This document shows, piece by piece, positions 1 through 11,177 of a stretch of 64,000 bases of DNA; positions within the stretch are counted from its first letter, which is position 1; each line of letters opens with the position of its first letter. The position numbers and the translations under genes are program-made. Source of the stretch: Purpureocillium takamizusanense (lineage: Eukaryota; Ascomycota; Sordariomycetes; Hypocreales; Ophiocordycipitaceae); NCBI RefSeq assembly GCF_022605165.1, contig NC_063073.1, positions 744,001-808,000 of the forward strand, written 5' to 3'. The notes under the pieces are model-generated. The model did no database searches. It saw only the letters and a program-made list of their open reading frames with translations, and was not told where the DNA came from.

Positions 1-1363
1 TGTGAGAGAGAGCGAGTGAGTGAGCAATGTGGATGCTGCAGCTGGCTCTTGTTGGGTGGCTTCCCCCCTCTGCTCAGCTAAAAGTGTCGCTATCACAAGG
101 CGTGGGTAGTAGCGAGCTGGGGCAGCGGCGTCACACACGATGGAGAGAGGAAGGAGGGGGAGAGAGAGTGCGAGGTGGATTAAAAGTGTCGAGAAGATGA
201 AGCCGTCCGGCGGGAGCCTCTTTATGAACCTGTTGCGCGCGCGCGCGGCCATCCGTCATGGGGAGGCTCCCCGCCGTTCTCAGTGAGCTTACAGCATAAT
301 CTATCGTTTTGCGCCGGTGGCGGGGTCCGGCGCGGGGTGGGGTGGGGGAGGCGCGGGTGCAGCCCGGGTGTTTCGCGCGCTGTGGACGTGAGCCCGGTGT
401 GTGTGTGTGTGTGTGCTCTGGGCTCGCTCGCCAACAAAAAATGCACCCCTGGATTGGATGAATTTGCGGAGCGAGGAGGGGTCCTCCTCGTCGCGGGGTG
501 AGGGTGCCCGGTGCCTAACCTGCAAGTTTAGTAAGGTAAGTAGTACCTACTAGAGGTAGTACTGTAGGTACCTAAGGTAGTGGAGGTAGCAGCTGTGCTC
601 AGCGCACCACAGCGCTGGGCGAACTGCCCGCCCATGCCTGCCGCCTACTGGACCCCCCTGAGCCACTGCAATCCTTCCATCTGACCCTGACGGGCAGGGC
701 ACCGACGACGGGGCGGGGGGCGAGCGAGCGAGCGAGCGGTGGGGCGCCAGCGGACCGGGGTTCCGCCTCCGACGGGTCACCGACGGGGAGCGTCCCCGAG
801 GCCGATGGCAGCCCCACCCGTGCGCCCGCATGCCCGCCTGCCCGCCCGGCTGGAGGAAGCCAGACTCTGGGGGGGGGGGCTCCACGGCGCAGAATCCCAT
901 AAGACAAAGGCGACCACGGGCGTCGCAAGTCCGTCTGAGCCGCATGATGCGACGTGAGATGTATAATCCAACCCATGTGTGTGTGTTACACACCCTTTTC
1001 TGTCTTTTGCCTCCTTCCCTCATTACATTACATACATTATTTCTTACACTTACAAGACGGCTTTTGTGGTTGTAGTAGTACAAATCAGGCGCTCGCCGAG
1101 CAGCAACTTACTTTTGTAAGCTTATGATATCCCGTGCCACGCAGAAACATCCCCGTCCTCCACATGCGTACCACGGAAAGAAAAAAAAAAAGGACGCGCT
1201 TCCCAACGCCCGATACGATATTCCCTCTTTTCCTCCCATCCTCCTCGGAGACGCTGCTCCAGACCCCCGCTTCCCCCGCGAGGAGCTGTTTGTCAGCTAC
1301 TTACTGCTTTTGAAGTTTGTACTACTATACCTACCTTAGTTACTGGGCAAAAATGAAAGTCAG
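1..1363. other. Left-edge intergenic region, no gene seen
   Basis: No open frame here has convincing protein character. The stretch holds GAGA-rich sequence near the left end, an alternating GC run near 236-247, a (GT)n run at about 399-416, a G11 tract at 869-879 and two clusters of TACCTA/TAGGTA words (about 530-590 and 1318-1341). It is probably the region downstream of the minus-strand secreted nuclease plus the flank of a gene outside the window. Confidence 0.6.
530..590. repeat. TACCTA/TAGGTA word cluster
   Basis: Dense overlapping words of the type GTAGGTACCTAAGGTAG. The core GGTACC is palindromic. Similar clusters recur at 1318-1341, 19576-19695, 27065-27120, 27310-27365, 27420-27490, 27650-27810, 46350-46680 and 46960-47025, always outside coding sequence. 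Confidence 0.6.
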
Positions 1364-2794
1364 CTAATTCCTAAAGGCAAACAGCGTCAGCACCGCCGCG
1401 TGGTCCGACGTCCACTCGTTGTCCTGGTGGTTCGGCTCCGGCTCTGGGCTCCCGACGACGACGGCGCTCGAGTCGAGCGTCGTCAGCCCGCGGTGGTAGA
1501 CAAAGTCGATGCGGTCGTTGGGCTCGGGGCGGCCCTCGTTGTCGTTGAAGATGGGCGACCAGGTCCAGCCCGGGTCGACGAGGGGATTCGGGTGCGCCTC
1601 GCGGTACGAGTCGCGCAGGCCGGCGTTGGCGGGCGTCACCGACGAGGGCCACGGGAAGTCGCCCACGCCGCAGTGCTGGTAGCGGGTGCGGTCGGTCCAG
1701 TCGAGGTGCGAGGGCGCGTTGAAGTCGCCCGTCAGCACCACGGGCGTCTCGCCCGCCCGCTCCAGCTGCGCGCGCATCGCGTCCACCACCTCGGCGATCT
1801 GCCCCGTGCGGCCCGACTCGCCCTCGCGGTCCATGACCTCCTCCTTGCTCCGGTGGTCGAAGCAAAAGTCGTAGGGCCCGTACGGGTCGTAGCCCAGGTG
1901 GACGTTCCACACGATGACCTCGCGGCCCCCGTCCAGCCGCACCCGCACCGACCCGCCCCGGCCCACGGGTTCGTAGCGCTCCACCATGGGGTATCGCGAG
2001 ATGATGCCCACGTCGTCGCCCTGCCACCAGTCCCAGCCCAGCGCCTCCCCCAGCCGCTGCGCGTGCCCTCCCCACGTCTCCTGCAGCCCCACAATGTCCG
2101 CGTCCGACTCGCTGAGGAACCGCACCTGCTTGTTGTGGTAGTTGTTGACCTTGGTGCCCCCGAACCACAGGTTGTACGACATGACCCCAAACGTCGCCTC
2201 TCTGGAGCCCCAGATCCCCAGTCCGCCAGCCTTGTTGTTGGTGCTGATGCTGTTGGTGCTGTTGGTGCTGTTGGTGTCGGTGGTGTTGCTGTAGAGAGTA
2301 GACACCGGCACCGTCACCTCCATGCGCGTCGGCACCCCGTTGGACCCCGTCGCCGACACCGTCACGTTGCCCGTCTTGGACCCCATCGTCGGCCGCCCCG
2401 TGAGCCTGCCGTCCGCCGACATCCTGACCCACTCGGCCCCCGACGTCGCCTTCTCGATGGCGTACTTGACCGTCTCGTCGTCGGCCACGTTGCCGAGCAG
2501 GCCCTTGATCTTGGCCTCGAACGCGTCGCCCGGCCGGGCGTTGCGCGTCCTGAACCGCTCGACGATGAAGCCCAGTCCGTCTTGCCGGGAGGCTCCATCT
2601 ACCCATCCTCAGACGGCCGGTCAGTGTATCCCGTCCAAACGTTTCTTCAGGGGTGGGACAGGGGGGACGGAAGCAAACGCACCTCTGTGAGACTCGTTCC
2701 TAACCGACCACCGCTCCGCCAACGACGAGGACGGGGCGGCGAGCGAGTTGCCCACGCAGCAGGCCACAAACAGCGCCCTCACTATCGACTTCAT
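1364..2794 (-). CDS. Secreted endonuclease/exonuclease/phosphatase-fold protein with N-terminal Ig-like domain
   Basis: Two exons: 2683-2794 and 1364-2598, 448 aa; the intron has donor GTGCGT and acceptor GTAG. The upstream exon supplies a signal peptide (MKSIVRALFVACCVGNSLA, cleavage probably near residue 19), so the protein should be secreted. Residues about 70-135 resemble a putative Ig (He_PIG-type) domain, with the pattern SGAEW..SADGRLTGRPT..G..TVTVSATGSNG. An Asn/Ser/Thr-rich linker follows (about 137-162), then the EEP catalytic domain: SYNLW 178-182, LQE 209-211 (metal-binding Glu), NVHL 269-272, GDFN 328-331, DRID 399-402 and SDH 435-437 (catalytic His). All core EEP residues are present, so it is probably active as a metal-dependent phosphodiesterase (nuclease or sphingomyelinase-like); the substrate cannot be told from sequence. 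Confidence 0.88.
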
Positions 2795-5291
2795 GATGGC
2801 GCCGACGGGAGAAAAGTGGCACGAAATTCGCTCTTTTCAACGGGATGAGACTCGGTGTCGAATCTTGACAGCCAAAAGGGTCTGTGCAAGAAGGACTGAC
2901 CAGAGCGCCAAGAGAGAAAGCAGGACCCAGCGACCCGGGTTTGCAGCCTTAAGAGCTGTCCGCGTTGCTTCGATATAGTCGATCCGGCAACGCTCATGCC
3001 TAGCGCGTGCTCGGTGGACCGCTCGAGACTGGTGGTGCCTACGGTGAACTGGAATGGGCGGAGGAGGCGCGCCGGTGTGCCGCCAGCTGCCCTGCACCTG
3101 CACACCTGCGCAGCATCATCGATTACGACTATACTAGCTAGCGGCTGCCCATTGCTTTGGCGAAAAAGTAGCCTCATGATGGATGAGGGACGCCATCAAG
3201 GGCCATGCCCGGAAAAGTCAACATGCGAGATGCCGTTGGCCCGGCAAATTCGTGGGTGCAAAGAATGTCGCTGTCTCTGATGCCAAACGCTCCGGTCCAC
3301 CTGTGCAGTACGGCGAGAGTTGGAATGTCGGCTCACACAAGGGATGTCTCAAAACGGGTTCAGTCGAAGCACCGGGGCTCCGGACCTATGTCCTATGCGC
3401 ACGCGACATGGCGACGACGGATGGGAGAGCTTGGTGAGTTGAACCTCCGCGGAGACGTGCAAGTGATTCTCCTTTGGAACTTTTTCCTGGTCCGGGAGGC
3501 GCCTGTATTCTGTCCGCGCGGCGTCTGATCCCAGGGAAAACCTACCATCGCATCGCATGTAAAACACAAGATCTAAAAACCACCTGAAGGGTTCGTAGAC
3601 GGCTTCAACCCAAGGAAAACGGCCTGCTGCATGTGCCGTTGGGAGCGCGTTGACCGTTGAACGAGCTGGCGCAGGGCTGCGTGTGGTGGTCGGGCGGGCG
3701 GTGGCGTCAAGATGCAGACCTGAGCAGCCACAACGCGGGACAGCCCGTAGCGGCGCAGTAGAGGACCATTCGCCAGATTACGTACGACGACGACGACGAT
3801 TATATGGAGCGGTGGCAGTTATCCGTGCTCATACTACGCATGCCCGGCCACTGTCCTCCCAAAGTTGTTCGAATCACCGCTTACAAAGTGTCTTCATCGA
3901 GACGCCAAGGGTTCTCGCGTCCAGCAAGTTTGGTGGCGGGGGTGGCCAAGGACTGGAGCAGACGTCCGTCCGTCTGGGCAGTACAGCGCACGGAGGGAGA
4001 GGCATCCATGGGGTGGGTGGCTGATGATGCCATGGCTGGCTATATTATTGCATGACCGAAAATCACTCGAGATGACGAAGGCTCTAGGACCTAGGTACTG
4101 CTGCGCCCATGGGATGCGGGGCGGCATGAATCGTTTGTCGTCGTCGTTGTGCGTGTCGGGCCTCGGTGGGCATGGCGATGCAATGCAGTGCAGGACGAGA
4201 ATATATGCGTGCGCACACACACGCACAAAGAGACGGGGAGTGGGGAAAAAAAGGGACGGGATCAGTCAGACCTACACCACAGTGATGCACTGGCATACGC
4301 GCGCACACGTACCGCTAGTAATAAGTCGCCCGCACTACGTACAACGTGCATGACAACCTATACTGTACGTATATTCATCCGCCCGCCTATGCCGGCACTC
4401 GGCAGACCCAACCTGGAACAGCCACAGGCGGCGGCTGCGGCATCGTGGCAAAGCCATTCAATATATAATGCACGTTGCTATCCCTGTCCCTGACTGACAT
4501 CACGGCCACGTATCTCGTCGAGGCTCGTGCTGCCAAGGCGCCCGCCCGCCCGCCGCGCCCACTCACTTACTGATTGATTGACTGACTGCTGGAGTCCCTG
4601 CCGGGCCCACCAAAGGTCCAGTCCAGCCAGCCAGCCATCCAGCGAACCCAACCCAACCAAAGCGAGGCGCAACCTGGCGGTTCTCGATATAGCACCAGCG
4701 GGCGGGCCTTGCTTGCCCCTCTGCAGATTGACGTTGCCCAAGCTCGTCGCGTCAGGCAAACCCAAGTTAAGGTGCCAAAAGACGAACTGATGACTGAAGC
4801 AGTGCGTACCTCGGCGGCCAACGCACCGACCGACCCCCTGCCTCCTGAGTGCCGCCCCGTTTCAAACCACCAGACCAGAATCTCTCGCCCCCTCCAGCGA
4901 ATGGCGAATGGCGCATCGCGGGGCGCCGGTCACACCACCACCACCAACCACTCTCACAGGCTGCAAGCCAGCCCAGCCCTCTCCCGCCCCCTTGGCCCAA
5001 TGACCTCATTCCCACCTTTGCCCTGGCTGACTTGCTGGCATGTCCACCCATGTTCGGACGACGACGGCAAGGGGGGGGGGTTGAAGCAGAAGCGGTCAAA
5101 TGGTGGTGGTGGTGGTGATGGTGGTGATGATGGCCATGGAAGGGGGTGTGCGACAGAAACAAGTTTACGCGCGGCCAGCGAGCAGTTCTTCCGTCACACA
5201 CGTCATGTGGCTCGTCGTTGGTTTGCCATTCTGGGGATTCCCTGTACGGTACGGTACGGAGCTGCTTCGTGCGATGTGCGACTTCATCATA

Positions 5292-5321
5292 CAGCAGCAG
5301 CAGCAGCAGCAGCAGCAGCCG
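5292..5321. repeat. (CAG)n microsatellite
   Basis: About nine uninterrupted CAG units in the upstream region of the MARVEL-type gene, not in a frame I accept as coding. Confidence 0.85.
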
Positions 5322-5517
5322 TGCGTCGTGTTTTAAAAAACCCGCCCTGCCCGCGACGCCCTCCCATCCATCCATCCCACCCCTTTTGCCCTGGGTTTAC
5401 TTGGTAAAGGTCAACGTGAACGAACATCGACCACGTCGCAGCAGGCATTGTGTTCTCTTCCCGTGCGCCAGGCGCAAAGACCATCGTCGTCTGATATCAC
5501 TTACACGCGGACGTGAC

Positions 5518-5541
5518 ACACCACCACCACCACCACCACCT
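5518..5541. repeat. (CAC)n microsatellite
   Basis: About eight CAC/CCA units roughly 125 bp upstream of the start codon at 5666, so probably in the 5' leader or core promoter. Confidence 0.75.
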
Positions 5542-5665
5542 ACCTTCCTACCAGCCGCAACCCCATCAACGTCGCACACGTAACCATCTCATCCCGACCC
5601 CAAAATCAGCAAAAAGGACGATACCACCAACCTAAACAAAAGGTCAACTGCCGCGGCCGTCGAGA

Positions 5666-6278
5666 ATGGCACTGGATCGCGTCGTCAGTCTGCTCCTCCG
5701 CGCGGCGGAGCTCGCCTTCGCGGCCATCGTGGCCGGCGTCACGGGCGAGTACCTGCACAAGTCGGGCGCCTCGAGCTGGGACCTCGGCCGCTTCATCTAC
5801 ACCGAGGTCGTGGCCGCCCTATCCATCTTCTTCGCCTTGATATGGCTGGTGCCCTTCTCAAGCACATTTATCCACTGGCCCGTCGACCTGCTCCTGAGCG
5901 TCCTGTGGTGGGTGTCGTTTGGCCTGCTCGTTGATGTAAGTGTTGGACTTGTTGCTTCCCCTCCCACCCAACCCCCCCTCGAGTCATCGTGTCATCCAAA
6001 TATTTTATCTTCATCATCATCATCATCATCGCTTACACTGGTCGTGTTAGCTCATCGGCTCGTCCTGCGGCGCCGTCTTCGACTGGGACAACGTCGCCCC
6101 GCGCGGCGACCAGTGCGGCAAGTTCAAGGCCAACATCGCCTTCGCCTTCCTGTCGGCGGTGCTGTGGCTCGCGTCGGCCCTCGTCGGGCTCTTCTGGGTG
6201 CGTCGCCGTGAGCGCCTGGCCGCCCGCGCCGACACCTACCACCGCCACCACCGCTGGTACCGCCGCAGCCGCGTCTAG
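5666..6278 (+). CDS. Four-helix MARVEL-type membrane protein
   Basis: Exons 5666-5935 and 6051-6278 (165 aa). The intron has donor GTAAGT and acceptor TTAG and contains a (TCA)n run. Four hydrophobic segments are visible, at about residues 5-27, 45-66, 70-90 and 120-143, with a short basic His/Arg-rich cytosolic tail. The loop before the last helix has the Cys pair and aromatic/acidic pattern SSCGAVFDWDN...QCGKF. This is the size and topology of fungal MARVEL-domain proteins (Nce102/Fhn1-like), which sit in the plasma membrane or eisosomes. The family assignment rests on topology and the WDLGRFIYTEVVAALS segment; the exact orthologue is unknown. Confidence 0.85.
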
Positions 6279-8428
6279 ATGGCAGGAGGAGCGGCGCGAA
6301 GGAACTTTTCTTCTTCTCTTTGGGCGCGAGCGGGCACCGCTTGTTGTTGCAAAGTGACTTCGATGCCCGACTCGTGGGGCTCGGACGCATCCGAGGCGCC
6401 AAGGGAGACAGCGGGACGTGAACGGGCGTGGCAGAAATTGGAATGCCCCCCACCCCCCTCGTTAATGATTTAGGAAACGTGGCCTGCCGACTTTGGAGGA
6501 CCGACGAAAGCTCTTTACGATACGACCCCGATGACTACTGTAACTGCGTCAGCCTACGTTTTGTCTGGTTGCTCGCCGCGATATACCCACTCCTTGTCTC
6601 CTTGCTGTATTTGCATGTAGACGCTGGCTGTACCACTTGGGTTTCCTTTTGTTCTTCTTCCCTTACAAAGTACATGTTTGTTGCCGAGAATCGAGCATCT
6701 CTGCGGACAGCGGCCTGCTGTTCACAATCAGCCTTAATACCAATCCATGGTTATAAATTAGTTAAAACTCGCGGCCTGCGTACACCATCAAATGACAGTT
6801 CGTCCCTTCGTCTCCGTGTGTGCCCGGGTGACGCCCTTGTTGCCTCGTCTATGCGGCGGTAGTCGCTTCGTAGTATACTTTCTTTGCTTGGGGCCGAGAG
6901 CACGCATGACCAGCATCGCCTGGCCTCGGCAAGCCATGCCGGCTCGACGCTGCAGACCACAGCCCGACGATGGCGCAATGAGGACAAGCGTCTCGGGATA
7001 TTTTTTCTTCTCTGGCATGACCCAAGCCAAGGACCCTCCCCCATGTTGGCTAACTACCCAAGCTACGTTGGTTACCAAGGAGTACGTAGTAGCTGTTCTG
7101 GTCTGGCGTGGCCATCCCCACCCTGCCACCCTGCCACCCTGCCTGCCTTGGTTTGGGGGCCCCGGACTCCAGACTCGATACGTAGCGTAGCGTAGCCCAG
7201 AGTTTCCAGACCCCCAAGCGACAACACAACACGAGGCGCACCGGGCATCGAGATCGTGAACCAAGCCAGGCAGCTTCCAAGGCAGCGAGCCGTGTAGATC
7301 CCAGCCCATGCCGTATCTGGGCCCCGCGATCTCAGCTGACGCAGCGGAGGAATAATAGGCACATGGCCCAAACGGGAACGGCGACGACCGACGCGCGACG
7401 GATGACGATTGTCGCAGGGACGCGCGATCGCAAGACGCCAGATGTCGCACCAGCCACACTCTGCTGCTGGCCCCGATGGAGATGCGGGGTCATGATGCCA
7501 TCAGGTGTGGCGCCCGCGCCGCTCAGTGGATGAGTGGCTCAGTCGCCACAGCCACAGCCACAGCCAGCCCGCTTTTAAAAGTTGCCGATCGAGCTGCCAG
7601 CCAGCGGGCGCAACGCTGGACTGCCAATGTTGCGTCATGATGCTTGTTATCACCGTCTTTTCCCTGCTTGATGCTCTGCCTGCCCGCCCGCCCACCACCC
7701 CAGTTCCCAGAGCCGGCCGGTAGATCGTCTTTGGCGTCGCAGGCCCCAAGCTTCAGCCTCAGAATCGACCGGGTGATGCTGCTGCCGCCACATCCTTCCC
7801 TCCCTCCCTTCCTCCCATCCCTCTCACGGCATCGTTGCCGAGACGCGCGCGCGCGCCACCACGTTTTGAGTCTCCTGACTCTTGACCGTTGGATGAAACC
7901 GCCTTGCCCACATGCCACCCGCCGTTTCCCACGTCCGCGATGCAACGCGAGCACGGTGACCGGCACGGTGATCCTGCCACCAGTCTCCCCCAGTTCCCTT
8001 TACCTTCTTCCCCCCATCGTCCCGGTCTTTCCCCCCACCACCACCTGTCCACCAAGGGCCGCCGGACGCTTTACGTACAGGTACAACGTGCTTCCAAGCT
8101 TTGTGGCGGAGCCAATTGTCCGAGCCTTGGGGCGTGAGCTTGGTGAGCTTGTCTGGCCTTGCCCCCCGTCCCCGTCAAAACGTCACCCGGGCCTTGCTAT
8201 GACGCTCCGGCGGCAGCAACATGCCCACCGCAGCCAATGGCCATGATGCAATTCTGTGGACATGCTCTCCAGACTGGAGCCGGGACCAGAGGGCCCAGAA
8301 CCTTGCCGCCGGGTCCCTTATGACGATGCTTTGAGCTGTGAGCCCTCTCTGTCGGCTTTGCCTTGGCCGTGTTCGATGCCCGTCGCCGCCGTCATCCTGC
8401 GGCCACCTCTCCGATCGAGATTCGGGAA

Positions 8429-8433
8429 AGGGG
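8429..8433 (+). promoter_or_regulatory. Candidate stress-response element AGGGG
   Basis: An AGGGG pentamer lies 32 bp upstream of the TATA box of the repeat-protein gene. Msn2/Seb1-type stress factors bind this word, but it is short and common, so this is only suggestive. Confidence 0.25.
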
Positions 8434-8464
8434 TGCCGTCAAGCTCAAGTCGATGCATGCCGTC

Positions 8465-8472
8465 TATATAAA
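8465..8472 (+). promoter_or_regulatory. TATA box of the repeat-protein gene
   Basis: TATATAAA stands 185 bp upstream of the ATG at 8657 and is followed by an A/C-rich leader typical of strongly expressed fungal genes. Transcription probably starts near 8495-8510. Confidence 0.6.
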
Positions 8473-8656
8473 CCTAGATGCCGTTTGGACAATGTCATGT
8501 AGGAATTGTTTCTCCAGAACTACAATACCAAACAATCCAAGCACTACAAAGCCACAAAGCCCATCTTGATACCCCTCAACCCCATTAAGCACCATCTCAC
8601 GATACCTTTGATACACACACCACAGATTAGATATACTTACAACACAAACCGCCAAC

Positions 8657-10564
8657 ATGTCTTCCATCGTCAACAAGGTCAAGGAGGTTCTCCATCACGA
8701 CAAGGATGAGACCAAGCACACGACCGGCAACACCCACAGCTCCCACAACACCACCACCACCCACACCGAGCCCCGGACCGGCACAACGACAGGCGCGGGC
8801 GTCGGCTCACACGACGGCTCGTACACCGCCGGCGACAACTACGGCATCGGCGGCCACAACACCACCACCGGAGCCTCGACACTGGGCGGCACGACGGGCC
8901 ACAACACCAACACCACCACCACCGCAGGCCCTCACTCGTCCAACCTGGCCAACAAGGCCGACCCTCGCGTCGACTCTGACCTCGACGGCAGCCGCAACCT
9001 GGGTGCCTCGTCTCACACCGCCACCACCACCACCGGCACCCACGGTACCAGCGGCCTGACTGGCACTCACGGCACCCACGGCACCAGCGGACTGACCGGC
9101 ACTACCGGCACGCATGGCACCAGCGGCCTGACCGGTACCCACGGCACCACGACCGGCGCCCACCACCAGTCCGGCGGCTACGCTGCCGGCGCCGGCAACC
9201 CCCTCGGCACCGGCGCCGCTCCCGCCGCCCACCAGCAGGCTTCCCACAACACCTCCGGCCTCGCGACCGGCACCGCCGCGGGCATCGGCGCCGGTGCCGC
9301 CGGCCACCACGCCACCACGGGCTCCCACGTCCACGGCGGCACCACCATCGGCGACAACCGCGGCTTCGACGGCCCGGCCACCAAGACGGATGGCCCGCAC
9401 AGCAGCAACATCGCCAACAAGATGGACCCCCGCGTCGACTCTGACCGCGACCACAGCAAGAACCTCGGTGCCAACCCCCACGGCACGGCCACCACCGGAA
9501 ACAACTACAACACCACCTCTTCCTCCACCGCCACCCACGGCGCCGGCGCCGGCGGTGCCTTCTTCTCCGGAAGTGACAACACCACACACGGCACCACCGG
9601 CACCCACAGCACCGTTGGCAACACCGGCCTGGGCTCCACCGGCACCCACGGCACTCACGGCACCTCTGGCCTGACTGGCACCCACGGCGCCTCGGGCCTG
9701 ACGGGCACTCACGGCACCACCACGGGCACTTCGGGCCTCACCGGTACCACCGGCACTCACAGCACCACTTCGGGCGCTCCCGAGGGCACCTTTGGCCCCC
9801 ACGGCAGCCGCGTTGCCAACGCCGCCGACCCTCGCGTCGACTCTGACCGCGACAACCGCGCCAACATTGGCGGAACCGGCGCTCACCACTCTGGTGTTGC
9901 CGGCACCACGGGCACCACCCACGGCACTTCGGGCCTGACTGGCACCCATGGCACCTCCGGCCTGACTGGTTCTCACGGCACCACGGGCACTCACGGTACC
10001 TCCGGCCTGACTGGTTCTCACGGCACCACTGGCACCCACGGCACTTCGGGCGTCGCCGGTGTCACCGGCGCCGCTGGCGGTCTCGCCGGCTCGACCCACC
10101 CCGGCCCGGCCCCCAACACCGCCGGCCCTCACAAGAGCGACATGCTGAACAAGATCGACCCCCGCGTCGACTCGGACCGTGACGGCAGCAAGACCCTCGG
10201 CGGTGACAAGACGTATGCTCAATCCTAAGTTTGCGTGCTCCCACCACCCACCACCACCACCACCGCTGCCAAACACCCTCGTTCTTCGACCCTTCGTTTG
10301 TCCCACCTCTGCTCGCTGGCGCGTGCCAAAGTCATGGCTTCTTTGTTTCTGACCAGGGTTACTCCGCTCTCCTTCGGCTTTTGCAGGACTAGTACCACTA
10401 CCGGATCTTCGATGGCGTACAAGGACCCCACCGACGCCGCGCAGGTGCCTCCGTCGGTGCTGCAGAAGCACGTCGGCGGAGTGCAGGTGGCGCACGACGA
10501 CCATACCCACGACCGCGAGAGGCGGCACAGCGTCTCGCATCAGGAGCAGCACCGTGGGCTGTGA
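8657..10564 (+). CDS. Modular Gly/Thr/His-rich repeat protein (hydrophilin-like)
   Basis: Exons 8657-10212 and 10387-10564 give 577 aa; if the 174-nt intron is retained the frame stops at 10228 (523 aa). The intron has donor GTATGC, a CTGAC branch and acceptor GCAG. The protein has no membrane segment. It carries four copies of a conserved unit, GPHxSxxxNxxDPRVDSDxD (residues 91-117, 247-272, 380-405, 490-516). After each of the first three copies comes a block with exactly three SGLTG motifs (132-160, 337-363, 425-453) in a THG/TTG background. The spliced C-terminus (from about residue 520) is not repetitive and is charged and His-rich: AYKDPTDAAQVPPSVLQKHV then HDDHTHDRERRHS. Composition and modularity suggest a desiccation/stress hydrophilin or a secreted matrix-like protein, but no signal peptide is seen. 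Function unknown. Confidence 0.88.
10213..10386 (+). other. Intron whose retention changes the C-terminus of the repeat protein
   Basis: A 174-nt intron bounded by GTATGC and TTTTGCAG, with a CTGAC branch about 25 nt before the acceptor. Reading through gives TYAQS and stop after residue 518. Splicing adds 59 non-repetitive residues in frame. Confidence 0.7.
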
Positions 10565-11177
10565 GCTAAGCTGGAGTTGTTTGATCACCTCGTGAGATCT
10601 TTATGGGAATGGGATGATGATTTGTCAAAGTTAGCGTAATTAATGACTTTTTATTCCCTCGATGACTTTTTCCTGTCGTTGGCTAGTTGAAGTGATGATG
10701 GTATAACTTGTCTGCGTGCTCCAGTAAATCTATACATGTCTGTTTCCGTTTGACAGTAGCTGCTACTACCTCGTGTCTCTCAGCCCTGCGTTTCATATCT
10801 ATTTCTTTCCTTTGCGTAATCATCATGTAACAATTAGGTGCCGCCACAAGAATAGAGTCCTGCAGACACCTCTTGCGCGTCTGGGCTTCAAGCAGGGGTC
10901 CCCAACGGCCGTGTGCGCCGTCAACGCTGGCCGAGGCGCGAAACCAGGCGAACTGCACATGCCGCGTCATGGTGAGTCTGCATCGTGTAGAACCAAAGCT
11001 ATATCATCTCACGCAAGTCTTGCCGTCTTGTTGGCCCCCGCCCCGTCCAAACGTAAAACACTGTGCGCCTGCCTGCCTTCCTGGGGGCCAAGGAAGATCG
11101 CAAACAAGGACAATAACAACGACGACAAAACGACGGACTGCCTAACCCCCATTGGCAACCTCTTCTATTCCGGCGCA
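10565..11177. other. Intergenic region
   Basis: 3' flank of the repeat-protein gene (A/T-rich to about 10840), then the promoter side of the small secreted protein. An open frame runs into that gene from 10773, but its N-terminal part has no protein character, so I do not extend the gene upstream. Confidence 0.5.

Larger units (their letters stand above)
2795..5665. other. 2.9-kb intergenic region, no gene seen
   Basis: Short frames on both strands are broken and low-complexity. It contains a G10 tract (5071-5080), a GGT/GAT-rich run (5100-5135), a (CAG)n run (5292-5321) and a (CAC)n run (5518-5541) just before the MARVEL-protein gene. It is presumably the divergent promoter region of the two flanking genes. 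Confidence 0.55.
6279..8656. other. 2.4-kb intergenic region with promoter of the repeat-protein gene
   Basis: No supported gene. The right end holds a TATA box (8465-8472) and a candidate stress element (8429-8433). The rest is unremarkable GC-rich sequence with pyrimidine-rich patches around 7790-7830 and 7990-8050. Confidence 0.55.

Noticed and set aside
1400..2848. 482-codon plus-strand frame over the secreted nuclease gene
   Set aside because: The minus strand encodes complete EEP motifs; the plus-strand translation is Arg/Val/Ala-rich shadow caused by high GC3.
3865..3885. GTTCGAATC word resembling a tRNA B box
   Set aside because: No matching A box, acceptor stem or anticodon arm around it.
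8807..10588. 593-codon open frame antisense to the repeat-protein gene
   Set aside because: It mirrors the Thr/Gly/His codon repeats of the plus strand (GTGGGTGCC-type translation of low complexity), and the plus-strand protein has a TATA box, leader and conserved units. It begins beyond the gene's stop only because the 3' flank stays open.
10773..11177. Upstream extension of the small secreted protein by 135 codons
   Set aside because: The extension would bury the signal peptide in the middle of the chain and has no protein character.
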